A stretch of DNA of 64,000 bases from Betaproteobacteria bacterium (GTDB lineage Bacteria; Pseudomonadota; Gammaproteobacteria; Burkholderiales; Usitatibacteraceae). A program made the translations under genes and the position numbers. The DNA is taken from NCBI GenBank assembly GCA_016720925.1, contig JADKJR010000008.1, forward strand, positions 166,086 to 230,085, written 5' to 3'. The notes under the pieces are model-generated. The model saw only the letters and a list, made by a program, of their open reading frames with translations. It ran no database searches and had not been told where the DNA came from. Shown here piece after piece: positions 1 through 10,907 of this stretch; positions within the stretch are counted from its first letter, which is position 1, and every line of letters starts with the position of its first letter.

Positions 1-950
1 TGGCGACGCAGACGCTGCTGCTAAAGAAGGCAAAGGCCATGCGCGTGCGTTTCGACGGCGCGCTCGGCGCGGACGTTTGCGCGAAGGACATGGCGCTAGC
101 GCTGATCGGTCGTATAGGCACCGCGGGCGCGACTGGCCATGCGCTGGAGTTTGCCGGCAGCGCCGTACGTGCGCTATCGGTGGAGGGCCGCATGACCCTG
201 TGCAACATGAGCATCGAGGCAGGTGGCCGCTCCGGCATGGTAGCGGTAGACGACTTGACACTGGCCTATGTCCAGGGCCGGCCATTCGCACCCCAAGGCG
301 CCATGTGGGACGCGGCCTGTGCGTATTGGCGCACACTACATTCCGATGCCGATGCTGTCTTTGATGCCGACTTGGCTATTGACGCGAGTACCATCCGACC
401 GCAGGTGACCTGGGGCACGTCACCGGAGATGGTAGTCGCGATCGACGGCCAAGTGCCCGATCCGGATGCCGAACCCAATCTGGTACGCCGGGCTGCGATG
501 TGGCGCGCGCTCGACTACATGGGCCTGCAACCGGGCACCCGCATGACCGACATTGCAATAGACCGTGTTTTCATCGGCTCGTGCACCAACTCGCGCATCG
601 AGGATCTGCGCGCTGCAGCCGCAGTCATCGCAGGACGCAGACGCGCGTCCCATGTACGCCAGGTACTAGTAGTGCCCGGTTCGGGGCTCGTCAAGCGCCA
701 GGCAGAGGCCGAGGGGTTACATCGCATTTTCATTGACGCTGGTTTCGAGTGGCGCGAGCCCGGATGCTCAATGTGCGTGGGCATGAATGCCGATCAGCTC
801 GAACCTGGCGAACGCTGCGCGTCGACCTCAAACCGCAACTTTGAAGGACGCCAGGGCCAAGGTGGACGTACCCATTTGTTAAGCCCGGCGCTGGCTGCCG
901 CTGCGGCAGTCAGCGGTTGCCTGAGCGACATCAGGGGCTACGGGCGATGA
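1..950 (+). CDS. leuC: 3-isopropylmalate dehydratase large subunit, 3' part
   Basis: This is the C-terminal part of an aconitase-family large subunit. The frame is open from the left edge of the window, so the start lies outside it. Residues matching LeuC include the AKDM...ALIGRIG block near the beginning, the GSCTNSR cluster-ligand segment and the GCSMC segment, which supply the three cysteines for the 4Fe-4S cluster. With LeuD it would isomerise 2- and 3-isopropylmalate in leucine synthesis. The stop overlaps the leuD start (ATGA), so the two are translationally coupled. No leuB or leuA is next to it; instead a nickel/cobalt permease and an FAD oxidase follow, so a catabolic hydro-lyase role in the same family cannot be excluded. 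Confidence 0.9.
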   Translation, partial: ATQTLLLKKAKAMRVRFDGALGADVCAKDMALALIGRIGTAGATGHALEFAGSAVRALSVEGRMTLCNMSIEAGGRSGMVAVDDLTLAYVQGRPFAPQGAMWDAACAYWRTLHSDADAVFDADLAIDASTIRPQVTWGTSPEMVVAIDGQVPDPDAEPNLVRRAAMWRALDYMGLQPGTRMTDIAIDRVFIGSCTNSRIEDLRAAAAVIAGRRRASHVRQVLVVPGSGLVKRQAEAEGLHRIFIDAGFEWREPGCSMCVGMNADQLEPGERCASTSNRNFEGRQGQGGRTHLLSPALAAAAAVSGCLSDIRGYGR

Positions 951-1588
951 AGAAGTTCGAGATCGAAGAAGGCATCGTGGCCCCGTTGGACCGGGCCAAT
1001 GTGGATACCGACGCGATCCTTCCCAAGCAATTTCTGAAGTCGGTGCACCGTACTGGCTTCGGCCCAAACTTGTTCGACGAGTGGCGCTACCTTGACTCGT
1101 GGCGTGAAGAAGGCGATAACGCCGCGCGACGACCAAATCCGGAGTTTGTGCTCAACCGCCCCGAGTTCACAAATGCTCGCTTCTTACTGGCGCGCGAGAA
1201 CTTCGGGTGCGGATCGAGCCGCGAGCACGCACCATGGGCATTGGTCGACTTCGGTCTGCGTGCGATTATTGCGCCGAGTTTCGCCGATATCTTTTTCTCT
1301 AATAGTTTCAAGAACGGCTTGCTCGCGATCTGTCTGACCAACGAGCACGTTGACTTACTGTTTGCGGTCGTGGCAGCGGCGCCTGGACTGCGGCTGGCTG
1401 TCGACCTGCCCGCGCAATGCGTGCGCACGCCAGACGGCCAAACTCTGCCATTCGAAATCGATGCGTTCCACAAAAATTGTCTGCTTAACGGGCTCGACGA
1501 GATCGGCCTTACCCTGGCGCACGCCGACAGCGTGCGCGCGTTCGAAGCACAGCGTCGGCGCGAGCGACCTTGGCTATTCCGCGACTGA
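947..1588 (+). CDS. leuD: 3-isopropylmalate dehydratase small subunit
   Basis: This is the swivel-domain small subunit of the isopropylmalate isomerase, 213 residues, the normal family length. The start MKKFEIEEG at 947 is chosen because it overlaps the leuC stop and matches the family N-terminus; an upstream in-frame ATG at 917 lies inside leuC. The conserved segments NVDTDAILPKQFLK, ENFGCGSSREHAPWAL and FADIFFSNSFKNGLL are all present. It works with LeuC in the cytoplasm. The stop at 1588 is followed by the permease gene after about 60 bases. Confidence 0.93.
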   Translation: MKKFEIEEGIVAPLDRANVDTDAILPKQFLKSVHRTGFGPNLFDEWRYLDSWREEGDNAARRPNPEFVLNRPEFTNARFLLARENFGCGSSREHAPWALVDFGLRAIIAPSFADIFFSNSFKNGLLAICLTNEHVDLLFAVVAAAPGLRLAVDLPAQCVRTPDGQTLPFEIDAFHKNCLLNGLDEIGLTLAHADSVRAFEAQRRRERPWLFRD

Positions 1589-1646
1589 GCTGCAGCCGCA
1601 CCTGCCCAATTACGCGAAAACAATTCTCAACCCTGGATCACAAGCC

Positions 1647-2471
1647 GTGGAATCCCTGAATCAAGACTGGAACACGATCATCGTGCTGGTTTTTCTCCTC
1701 GGCCTTAAACACGGGTTCGATGCCGATCACCTGGCCACCATCGACGGCCTGACGCGCCGAAGCCTGCAACACAACGCGCGTCTGGCGGGTTGGTGTGGTA
1801 CGTTGTTCTCGGTCGGACACGGAGCGGTGGTCATCGCCATCGCGGTCGGCACTTGCTTGCTCGCCCGCCACTGGGCTCCGCCGCAGTGGCTGCTGCTTTC
1901 GGGCGCGTGGATTTCGATCGGTTTCCTGTTGGCACTTGGGCTGCTCAACCTGCATGCTGTACTGAATACGCCCGCCGATCAGCCCGTGCAACTACAGAGC
2001 CTCAAAGGACGCGGGATGGGCCGGCTCACGCGAACCAGTCATCCGCTGGCCGTCCTGATCATTGGCGCATTGTTCGCGCTGTCATTCGACACAGTCAGCC
2101 TCGCGGCGCTTTTCGCATTGACCGCAGGCCGCTTCGATGGCGTGGCCGACGCGCTACTGCTCGCACTACTATTCATGCTAGGCATGCTGATTGCTGATGG
2201 TGCTAACGGGATGTGGATCGCGCGGCTTATCCGTCGCGCCAACGACACTGCCCGGATTGCATCGCGCGTGCTCGGCCTCGCGCTGGGCGGCATGAGTCTG
2301 CTGGTTGCGGCTTTCGGTATCGCCAAGCTGGTACTACCGAGCGTTGACGACTGGAGCGATGGAAAAGAACTCGCTTTGGGTTTGACATTTGTCGTGCTAA
2401 TTGCGGGGAGCTATGTTGTGGCGATGCGCCTGGCGCGGATACGCGCAATATTGTCCCCGCGCAGCCGCTGA
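1647..2471 (+). CDS. NiCoT-family nickel/cobalt permease
   Basis: This is a hydrophobic protein of about 274 residues with around seven to eight membrane segments. The HX4DH signature of the NiCoT family is visible as KHGFDADH near residues 20-27, and a degenerate second signature (FALSFDTVS) follows later. The family takes up or exports Ni2+ or Co2+ across the inner membrane. The reading frame is open further upstream, but that part overlaps leuD out of frame. The GTG at 1647 (VESLNQDWN) is the most sensible start, since no ATG lies between the leuD stop and the signature. The metal and the transport direction cannot be read from sequence. It appears co-directional with leuCD. Confidence 0.8.
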   Translation: MESLNQDWNTIIVLVFLLGLKHGFDADHLATIDGLTRRSLQHNARLAGWCGTLFSVGHGAVVIAIAVGTCLLARHWAPPQWLLLSGAWISIGFLLALGLLNLHAVLNTPADQPVQLQSLKGRGMGRLTRTSHPLAVLIIGALFALSFDTVSLAALFALTAGRFDGVADALLLALLFMLGMLIADGANGMWIARLIRRANDTARIASRVLGLALGGMSLLVAAFGIAKLVLPSVDDWSDGKELALGLTFVVLIAGSYVVAMRLARIRAILSPRSR

Positions 2472-2525
2472 TAATTCCATCACATTTAGTGTACCAACCC
2501 GCAATAACTTACAGGGAAACTGACA

Positions 2526-2726
2526 ATGCGCATCACCAAAACTATCCTGGTAACTTCGATCGCGTCCATCGCGATGCCCTTCGAGTCCACCTCTGCGCAA
2601 ACCGCGCCCGGGGCCGACAAGGTTGACGAGATCGTCGTTACGGCGCGCAGGGTGAGTGAAACGCTCTCCAGCGTTCCTGCTTCGATCACTGGCGATGGAC
2701 TATCCAAGCGAGGCGACCCGACATGA
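2526..2726 (+). pseudogene. TonB-dependent receptor, N-terminal stub
   Basis: The 66 codons encode a typical outer-membrane receptor start: a signal peptide of about 23 residues ending near STSAQ, then DEIVVTARR, the hallmark opening of the TonB box and plug domain. The frame then stops at TGA after SKRGDPT, where a full receptor would continue for 600 or more residues. A good AGGGA-type ribosome site precedes the ATG. The TGA overlaps the ATG of the FAD oxidase (ATGA). It looks like a deletion that fused a receptor 5' end to the next gene. The stub may now serve only as a translated leader. Confidence 0.75.
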
Positions 2727-4342
2727 TCATAAATGAGAACCACCCATCTGATATCAAGTCATTGTTATTGGAGCTGTCGGCAATCCTGGGCGCGGATCAG
2801 GTGATGACCGACGAGGCGACTCGACGCCTATGCTCGACTGATCTTTACGTCGAGGGCAAATTATGTTGTGCGGTTATCCGCCCGTCGGATGCCACGAGAC
2901 TTGCACAATCCGTTGGCTTAATTGCAGGCGCTGGAATAGCGGTCATCCCGCGTGGTGGCGGACTGACCTATGTATCGGGCTACACTCCGCCTGCGGAGCA
3001 ATCTGTCATCATTGACGTGTCGGGACTGGATCGGATCATTGAGATCAACGAGACCGACATGTACGTGACTGTCGAGGCAGGCGTAACCTGGAAGACAATT
3101 TACGAAGCGCTTGCGCCGCGCGGCCTGCGTCTACCTTTCTTCGGCACCTTTTCGGGCGCGGGGGCGACAATAGGCGGTGGGTTGTCGAACGGCGCGATGT
3201 TTCTTGGCAGTGCACGCTATGGTTCGGCAGCGGAGATTGTGCTGGGACTTGAAGTCGCACTTTCCGATGGCACGCTGGTTCGTACGGGACAGGCGGGAAT
3301 CGTTAATTCTGCCAAGCCTGCTTATCGTACCTATGGTCCTGACCTGACAGGATTGTTTGTGCACGACGCGGGCGCATTTGGGGTCAAAACGCGCGCTACG
3401 CTACGAGTTATTCGCACACCCCGCGAAATCGACTATCTTTCCTTCCTGCTGCCAACGGTGGAGGGTGCCGTCGAAACTCTCTCCGAGATTGGGCGAAATG
3501 ATCTTACTGAGGAGATTTACGTCGTCGATCCCATTGTCACACGCCAGCGACTGGAAGAAGGGAATCTGCTCGCCGATGCCTCCTTGCTCCGGAAAGTGGT
3601 GACACAGGAGCGCGGCCTTCTACGCGGTCTGAAGTCAGGCTTTCAACTGGTCGCTGCAGGGCGCCACTTCCTCGATCAGGATCACTACTCAGTTCACCTA
3701 GTGTGTGCCGGACGCAGTCGCGCGGCGGTTGAAGCGGATGTCGCCGAATGCCGGCGCATTGCACTGGCGGCCGGTGGCTGGGCGATACCCAATTCGATCC
3801 CGAAGGCGACGCGGGCAATGGCATTTGCCGATCTCTCAGCAATACTGGGAACGCGCGGTGATCGGTGGATCGCATTGAACTGCAAAGTTGCTCATTCCGA
3901 TGCCATCACTTTGATTCGAGGCACCGAAACTATTTTTGCGCAGCATCGCCCCGCAATGGATGCGGCGGGAGTGACAGTGACTTTGCTCCTATCCGCAATA
4001 TCAAATCATGTATTCAGTTACGAATGCGTCTTCCGATGGCTCGACTCCTGGCTACCGCTCCACAAGGCAGCTCATCCAGCGCTTAATAGATTCATCGAAC
4101 CGCAACCAAACCCAGCTGCTAGAGCTGTCATTGCCCAGGTAAGAAGTGCAGTCGTGAAGTATTTTTTTGATATTGGCGCGGCGTCCGCGCAGATCGGGCG
4201 AACCTACCCCTATTTCGAGGCGCTGGCACCTTCGACCCGGACACTCGTCGAAAGCCTCAAGCGTATTGTCGATCCGTTTAACAAGATGAATCCCGGTGCG
4301 TTGGGAATAAGCTGGCGACATGACAGTGACCAACAATGCTGA
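2723..4342 (+). CDS. FAD-linked oxidase, GlcD/vanillyl-alcohol-oxidase type
   Basis: The 539-residue protein has an N-terminal PCMH-type FAD-binding domain. The PRGGGLTYVSGY and GTFSGAGATIGGGLSNGA segments form the pyrophosphate-binding loops, with a conserved GLDRIIEINE strand between them. A C-terminal substrate-binding half ends in a typical NPGALG motif. The family oxidises 2-hydroxy acids or phenolic alcohols using bound FAD; the substrate here is unknown. The start overlaps the stop of the truncated receptor ORF. Its nearness to leuCD-like genes hints at a hydroxy-acid pathway, but that is inference. Confidence 0.82.
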   Translation: MIINENHPSDIKSLLLELSAILGADQVMTDEATRRLCSTDLYVEGKLCCAVIRPSDATRLAQSVGLIAGAGIAVIPRGGGLTYVSGYTPPAEQSVIIDVSGLDRIIEINETDMYVTVEAGVTWKTIYEALAPRGLRLPFFGTFSGAGATIGGGLSNGAMFLGSARYGSAAEIVLGLEVALSDGTLVRTGQAGIVNSAKPAYRTYGPDLTGLFVHDAGAFGVKTRATLRVIRTPREIDYLSFLLPTVEGAVETLSEIGRNDLTEEIYVVDPIVTRQRLEEGNLLADASLLRKVVTQERGLLRGLKSGFQLVAAGRHFLDQDHYSVHLVCAGRSRAAVEADVAECRRIALAAGGWAIPNSIPKATRAMAFADLSAILGTRGDRWIALNCKVAHSDAITLIRGTETIFAQHRPAMDAAGVTVTLLLSAISNHVFSYECVFRWLDSWLPLHKAAHPALNRFIEPQPNPAARAVIAQVRSAVVKYFFDIGAASAQIGRTYPYFEALAPSTRTLVESLKRIVDPFNKMNPGALGISWRHDSDQQC

Positions 4343-4426
4343 TCAGTGGATCGCTATCCCATCACAGGGAATTTCTCATCAAATAAGAAACATGATGCAA
4401 AAAAAGCGAACACGCAATCATCAATT

Positions 4427-4644
4427 CTAATCAGCCAAGTAGAGAACCTGGCTGTTCTTGCAGTTCCCGTGTATGTCGTTGACCAGCGCTTTTACCACCT
4501 CACTGTTATCCCACTCTGCACCTTTGATTCGCTTGAAAACGGCGTGTATTTTCCAGGCAGCGGAGCCGGCTTGCCCACGCGGTCGTCTGCGGCGGCAGGC
4601 AGCGCAATCAAGCCCACGAGTATTGAATAAACCTTTTTATTCAT
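4427..4644 (-). pseudogene. small exported protein, apparent frameshift
   Basis: The ATG at 4644 opens a clear signal peptide (MNKKVYSILVGLIALPAAA) and overlaps the end of the preceding small ORF. In this frame the protein stops after 50 codons at 4492. The adjacent frame instead carries a protein-like tail (KRIKGAEWDNSEVV, then DIHGNCKNSQVLYLAD) that ends at 4427. A single-base slip near 4540 would join the two into a secreted protein of about 72 residues. It is the last gene of the conjugation operon. Its function is unknown, and the joining of the two frames is my inference. Confidence 0.5.
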
Positions 4645-4834
4645 TTTGTGTGCCACCACGGTGAGAAGGGTTGTGGCTATCAAATTCATAATAGTCGTCG
4701 CCCTGGTGGTGCTTATTTCTATTCAGATCAACGGGCGTGCGCTCGAAATTAGCGAAGTAAGAGCCGTGCTCGGCCTTGTAGGCATCAGCTCGTACCTTGA
4801 AATCGCGGAACGCCTTTATAAAAAACGTGAACAT
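4637..4834 (-). CDS. small hydrophilic protein downstream of traG
   Basis: This 65-residue ORF lies 54 bases after traG. It has a good ribosome site (GAGGTG, about seven bases upstream) and an ATG at 4834. The product starts with a short hydrophobic stretch and is then charged and rich in Tyr, His and Asp (a YYEFDSHN segment). It resembles no family I can name. Its stop overlaps the start of the next small ORF, so the two are likely coupled and belong to the transfer operon. The length and coupling support it being real, but no function can be assigned. Confidence 0.5.
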   Translation of the reverse strand: MFTFFIKAFRDFKVRADAYKAEHGSYFANFERTPVDLNRNKHHQGDDYYEFDSHNPSHRGGTQNE

Positions 4835-4888
4835 GGTGGCACCTCATCGGTAAGCTCAATAAAACGCATTCGTCGCAACAATGTTGAC

Positions 4889-7813
4889 CTAATTATCCGC
4901 GGGCGCGAGACGCTTCACGTCGTCAATCAATTTATTCACGCCTGTACCATCTGCGATGGTATTGACAACACCTTTACTGTTCAACTCCACACGCTTGGTT
5001 TCCGGGTTGTATTCGAACTTCGAGGGTTGGGAGGCGCTTTGCCGCGTCATACCCTTCTCCACGCCGATACCGATATTACTATTGTCGTTCTTTATGCGCC
5101 CGCCTTCATCACCGATTGCCTGGCGCGCATTCGCAATCTCGGAAGCAGCGTTGGGCACAGAATTGCTCACTTTGGAACCAGGTGCAAACCCTGCCGCGCG
5201 CTGCCGGCCGCGCACCTCGGACATGAATCCACCAGCAGCCTCCGCCGGCGTCGAAATGTCGCCGGGGACGGTGGTTCCTTGGTAATCGGCTGCGGTAGTG
5301 CCTTGGTTGGAAACGTAAGAGCCGGGCGTCGGAAGTGGTTTACTTAGCCCGTCGCCAGGCGCAAGCCGGCCATTCACAAATCCGCCGTTTTGCAAAACGA
5401 TGCCGGCGGCCTCGACAGCGTACTGGCGCATTTTGAGAGGGTCGCGTTCTTCGAGCTGTCCCCGATCCGCGAGGATCGGGACAATCGCGTTCGCCAAGTC
5501 GGTCTTGGCGATAGTGGACATCTCGCGCATCACCGAGGCCACTTGTTCCTGCTGGCGCGCGTCGGAATGTGACTTGGAAGCGGTACGTTCAGATTTGACG
5601 CCGCGTGCATAACTGGCATCGTAGCTCTTCGCAGCGTCCGTGGCATTGCCCTGTGCCCAGCGATAGGCATCGCTGGTGCTGAAATTCTTTATGTACGACA
5701 TCCCTTCGCTAAGTTGTTTAGATTCGCGGGCTTTATTGGCGACCTGGTCAAGCGCGGACAGGGTCTCTTTGGATAAGTTGCTATTCTCGAATCTGAGGCT
5801 CCCATCGGCTCCAACCTTCATGCCAACACTGCCCATCGCGCCGACCTGTGCAGAAAATAGTGGGTTGTCGCCACCTGCTGCCGCTTTAACCCACCCCTCG
5901 CCTTTCCCATAGGCCTCGGCACTGACGCCGATAGCAGCCGCCATTTTTTGTGCCACTTCGGCGGAGACATTCTTCCCAAGTACATTTTGAATCTCGCGCG
6001 CGGTGTCGTTCACAAAACTCACTGCACTCGATTGTCCGCCCGTCGCCATGGAATTGCTGCCACCGCTCTGCTCTCCGCTCTTGCTGTGCTTATCGATGAT
6101 GCTGATGGCCTGCAACGCAGAAGCAACACTCGATTCCGCGGCGGTTTGAGATTGCTGGGTCGCTACCGCTTGCGTGGCTTTTGCCGTTTCACCCATTGCT
6201 TCCGCATCTTTGGACGTGATGTCAATCGCGGTGCTGAGATTGCTCAGGTTCGACTTGTAGGCGACCAGCGAGGAGCCGGACGGTGTTATCTGAGAGGTAG
6301 AAGCACCGAACGCATTGCTGTCGGTCCTCATGCTGGGATCGGTCATGCCCGGATCAATTTTTGTTTGATCCATCGTCTGATTGCCCATGGAGATATTGCC
6401 GCTACCGGCGGCTTCCGTGGCGCGCGTCGCGGCGCCAAGGAAGGTGGCCGCGCCCAAACTTCCCAGCTTATTCATCCCGAAGACCAGTGCGGAGGCGAAT
6501 AGCGGGATCGAGATGGCCATGTATCCAATGACCGCTTGATCGGAGATCGCGCCGCTATAAATGGAATTGGCGGTATCAAGCGTCAGCCCGGCTCCCCCGC
6601 CGAAATTAGCAGCCGCCTCCAATGTCCGCGCGCTGCTCATGGTCCCCATATAGTTCAGCACCGCATACAGCGGGGGCCACAGTTGCACCCAGATGAGCGC
6701 CAGGAAAAAGCTCTTGATCGCCGTAATCAGTGCGGGACCTTGCAAGGTCAAAAAGAAAATAAACATGATCGGGAAGACGGCATAAATGATTGCCTCGATC
6801 ACGTTACGCAACATCGGCAGCGCCTGCTCGGCGAGTTTGCCCTGGCTCACAAAATTGGCATTGGTGCTGGCGACGGCTTGGGCCTGTGCGTTGGCGAGCA
6901 TGACGGTCGCCGGATCGTTCATCTTCTGCCCGATCACATTGGCGGAGTCGCGCATGATATTGATCATCGCGTTCTGCCGCAACAGATCGGTGGCGGTCTG
7001 CGCGCCGGTGGCGATGCGATAGCGAAAATGCGATTGCTGGACCTGGTCATCAATCAGCGCGGTCGTCACTGATGCGGGATTTCTCAACGGATTCATTTCC
7101 AGCGCCAGCATCGAGCGCGCGCGATTGATCTCGGCCGGCAACTGGTTATTCAGGTAGGTGTAGGCGCTCTGGCAGGAGCCGATCGTGCTGGGGGCCGCTC
7201 CAAACGTCGTAAAACGCGCCGGGTTGGTGGTCCCCATCAATGCCCAGATATCAAGGCTGGTGGCGAAGGCATTGGGATTGATCGAATTGTCGGCCAGATC
7301 GTACATCGTGCAGTTGTAAACGAAATTCACCAGATCGGTTTTCAACTGCGGGCTGGCAATCGCCACCTGGCGCGAAGCGCTGATGACCTTGTTGCCGAAC
7401 AGCAGGCCATTGTTTTGGTACTTCAGGGGATCGGGTAGCCCGAGCGGCTGCATAACGGTTTCATACGAGCGAGTCGCCCAGTCGCCGACCTTGCTGGTGA
7501 AGTGGCCAAACGCGGCCAAGCCTATCGGTACATTGCCCACCACGATGGGCGGGCTTCCATTGAGTTTGTCGATGAGCTGGACATTCACTTTCGGTACAAA
7601 CATGAAAAAGTAAAGGGCGACGAACCCGGCAAACCAGCCCCAGCCGGTGAATTTTGCGGGATTGAACAAACCGGTAAAGAGTGCGACGAGCACACCGATC
7701 AGTGCGACTACCCGGATCAAGTCCATAAAGTCGCCGGTCTGCATGATCGCGGCAACGGCATTGAAAATGCCGTTGAGCGAATCCAGGTTGCCGTAGCAGT
7801 AAATCTCGAACAT
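4889..7813 (-). CDS. traG: conjugal transfer mating-pair stabilisation protein TraG
   Basis: This is a 974-residue F-type TraG. The N-terminal third is membrane-embedded, with hydrophobic segments near residues 25-70 (IRVVALIGVLVALFTGLF, then a second helix), around 335-390 and near 425-455. A long polar C-terminal domain, predicted periplasmic and rich in Ser, Ala and Gln, follows. In F this protein helps pilus assembly and mating-pair stabilisation, and its C-terminal part mediates entry exclusion. It sits directly after traH, as in other MPF-F loci, although the junction contains an abnormal G-rich tract. The start MFEIYCYGN at 7813 matches the family. Confidence 0.92.
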   Translation of the reverse strand: MFEIYCYGNLDSLNGIFNAVAAIMQTGDFMDLIRVVALIGVLVALFTGLFNPAKFTGWGWFAGFVALYFFMFVPKVNVQLIDKLNGSPPIVVGNVPIGLAAFGHFTSKVGDWATRSYETVMQPLGLPDPLKYQNNGLLFGNKVISASRQVAIASPQLKTDLVNFVYNCTMYDLADNSINPNAFATSLDIWALMGTTNPARFTTFGAAPSTIGSCQSAYTYLNNQLPAEINRARSMLALEMNPLRNPASVTTALIDDQVQQSHFRYRIATGAQTATDLLRQNAMINIMRDSANVIGQKMNDPATVMLANAQAQAVASTNANFVSQGKLAEQALPMLRNVIEAIIYAVFPIMFIFFLTLQGPALITAIKSFFLALIWVQLWPPLYAVLNYMGTMSSARTLEAAANFGGGAGLTLDTANSIYSGAISDQAVIGYMAISIPLFASALVFGMNKLGSLGAATFLGAATRATEAAGSGNISMGNQTMDQTKIDPGMTDPSMRTDSNAFGASTSQITPSGSSLVAYKSNLSNLSTAIDITSKDAEAMGETAKATQAVATQQSQTAAESSVASALQAISIIDKHSKSGEQSGGSNSMATGGQSSAVSFVNDTAREIQNVLGKNVSAEVAQKMAAAIGVSAEAYGKGEGWVKAAAGGDNPLFSAQVGAMGSVGMKVGADGSLRFENSNLSKETLSALDQVANKARESKQLSEGMSYIKNFSTSDAYRWAQGNATDAAKSYDASYARGVKSERTASKSHSDARQQEQVASVMREMSTIAKTDLANAIVPILADRGQLEERDPLKMRQYAVEAAGIVLQNGGFVNGRLAPGDGLSKPLPTPGSYVSNQGTTAADYQGTTVPGDISTPAEAAGGFMSEVRGRQRAAGFAPGSKVSNSVPNAASEIANARQAIGDEGGRIKNDNSNIGIGVEKGMTRQSASQPSKFEYNPETKRVELNSKGVVNTIADGTGVNKLIDDVKRLAPADN

Positions 7814-7855
7814 GGCCGGTCTCGCTTTCGAATGCCAATGCTTGCGGGTGTGCGC

Positions 7856-9709
<1,854 letters not shown>

Positions 9710-9718
9710 GGGGGCTCC

Positions 9719-10531
9719 TTAAAAGCGGTTGCCGACTTTGACGCTGGTGAGTGTGTAGATGCGTTCATAGAGGTCGGTATCGGCGACGACACCGTAGCTG
9801 ATCACTTGTTTCTCGCCGGTGCCGGGAATGGCAAGCACGACGGCGGGAACGGCGGAGATTTGCAATAGCTGCGAAGCGCCGTTATCCGGGGTCGGTATCG
9901 GAAACTCGGGGAGGCCGGGTCCATCGAGCGAGATGGGAAAAACGGTCATGCCGGTTTCCTGGGCAAAGCGTTTCAGCACCGGCGCAAACTTGTGGCAATA
10001 GGGGCAATCGCTGCGAAAGAAAAAATACAGGCCATGGGTTTTCGCCAGTGCCGCAACGGTTGCGCGCTGCTTCTTCTGCAGCTCGGCGTCGAAGGCCTCC
10101 AGACCGAATTGCGTGGTCGGCCTGCCGCGCATGGCGTAATCGAGGTTAGGGTCCGTCCATACGGTGCGCTGCCACGCGTCCGCGAATTTCGCGGCGGTGT
10201 TCATGGCCATCATTTGGTAGCTCATATACGCATGCATGTTGTCGGGCGTCGGATTCATGATCGCGACTTTGCGTAGCTCGTCGAGGTTCTTGTTCATCGC
10301 GTCATGCTGAATCACCTCGGCGCGTTTAGTAGCGTTAGCAGCATCGGGAGGCGTCGGCTTGGCTTTCGGCCTTGGAACAACGGCAGCGGGGTCGCGGTAG
10401 AAAAGCCAGCCCTTGCAATCGGTTTTCCAGTACGGACAATCGGCGGGCTCGTCTTCCAACGCCTGACCCCAGGCAGACGCAATTTGCGCGCTAAAGGTAA
10501 CGGCAACCAACAGTTGCACGATGCATTTCAT
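9719..10531 (-). CDS. traF: conjugal transfer pilus assembly protein TraF, thioredoxin-like
   Basis: This is a 270-residue periplasmic protein with a signal peptide (cleaved near SAWGQA). The N-terminal half holds a CPYWKTDCKGW segment. The C-terminal thioredoxin-like domain has an active-site-like CPYC (FFRSDCPYCHKFAPV), a cis-Pro loop (ISAVPAVV) and a conserved LYERIYTLT tail. F TraF is a pilus assembly factor with a thioredoxin fold. Several other proteins in this operon are cysteine-rich, so disulfide handling is plausible here. The gene ends 9 bases before traH and follows a small secreted protein gene. Confidence 0.9.
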   Translation of the reverse strand: MKCIVQLLVAVTFSAQIASAWGQALEDEPADCPYWKTDCKGWLFYRDPAAVVPRPKAKPTPPDAANATKRAEVIQHDAMNKNLDELRKVAIMNPTPDNMHAYMSYQMMAMNTAAKFADAWQRTVWTDPNLDYAMRGRPTTQFGLEAFDAELQKKQRATVAALAKTHGLYFFFRSDCPYCHKFAPVLKRFAQETGMTVFPISLDGPGLPEFPIPTPDNGASQLLQISAVPAVVLAIPGTGEKQVISYGVVADTDLYERIYTLTSVKVGNRF

Positions 10532-10541
10532 TTGCCGGACC

Positions 10542-10907
10542 TCATCGGAAAATCGCCGTGTGCGCAGTAGCTAATTTCATAGACCAGTTTTTGGTCCTCG
10601 GCTTTTGGTTGGGCTCGTAAACCCGATCCTGTCGGGTCGTGACTTCCAGGCGCTTGCATCCCGCTTGAGGCAGTGCGCGGATAGCCCTCACGTCAATCAG
10701 GACCGGCGCATCGGTTCTGAAATGCTGGCGCATTAGTTCCGCGGCCTGCCCGGCAAAGACGCCGTGGGCCTCACCATCGATCGCGGCCTTGGTGAGCAGC
10801 GGTTTCATAAAAAGCTCGCTTCCCCCATCGACCGGCATGCGAGCTTGTTGCGCGCTCAACGCGAGCGGCGCCAGCAGCAGAAGCCAGGCAATCGCAGCCC
10901 TCAACAT
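10542..10907 (-). CDS. small secreted protein between traN and traF
   Basis: This 121-residue protein has a signal peptide (LLLLAPLALSAQQ). Its mature region includes ELFMKPLLTKAAIDGEAHG and DAPVLIDVRAIRALPQAGCKRLEV, followed by a basic tail. The start at 10907 overlaps the traN stop, and traF follows 10 bases after its own stop, so it is embedded in the transfer operon. I do not recognise a named family. It may be one of the lineage-specific periplasmic accessory proteins seen in MPF-F loci. No function can be assigned. Confidence 0.7.
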   Translation of the reverse strand: MLRAAIAWLLLLAPLALSAQQARMPVDGGSELFMKPLLTKAAIDGEAHGVFAGQAAELMRQHFRTDAPVLIDVRAIRALPQAGCKRLEVTTRQDRVYEPNQKPRTKNWSMKLATAHTAIFR

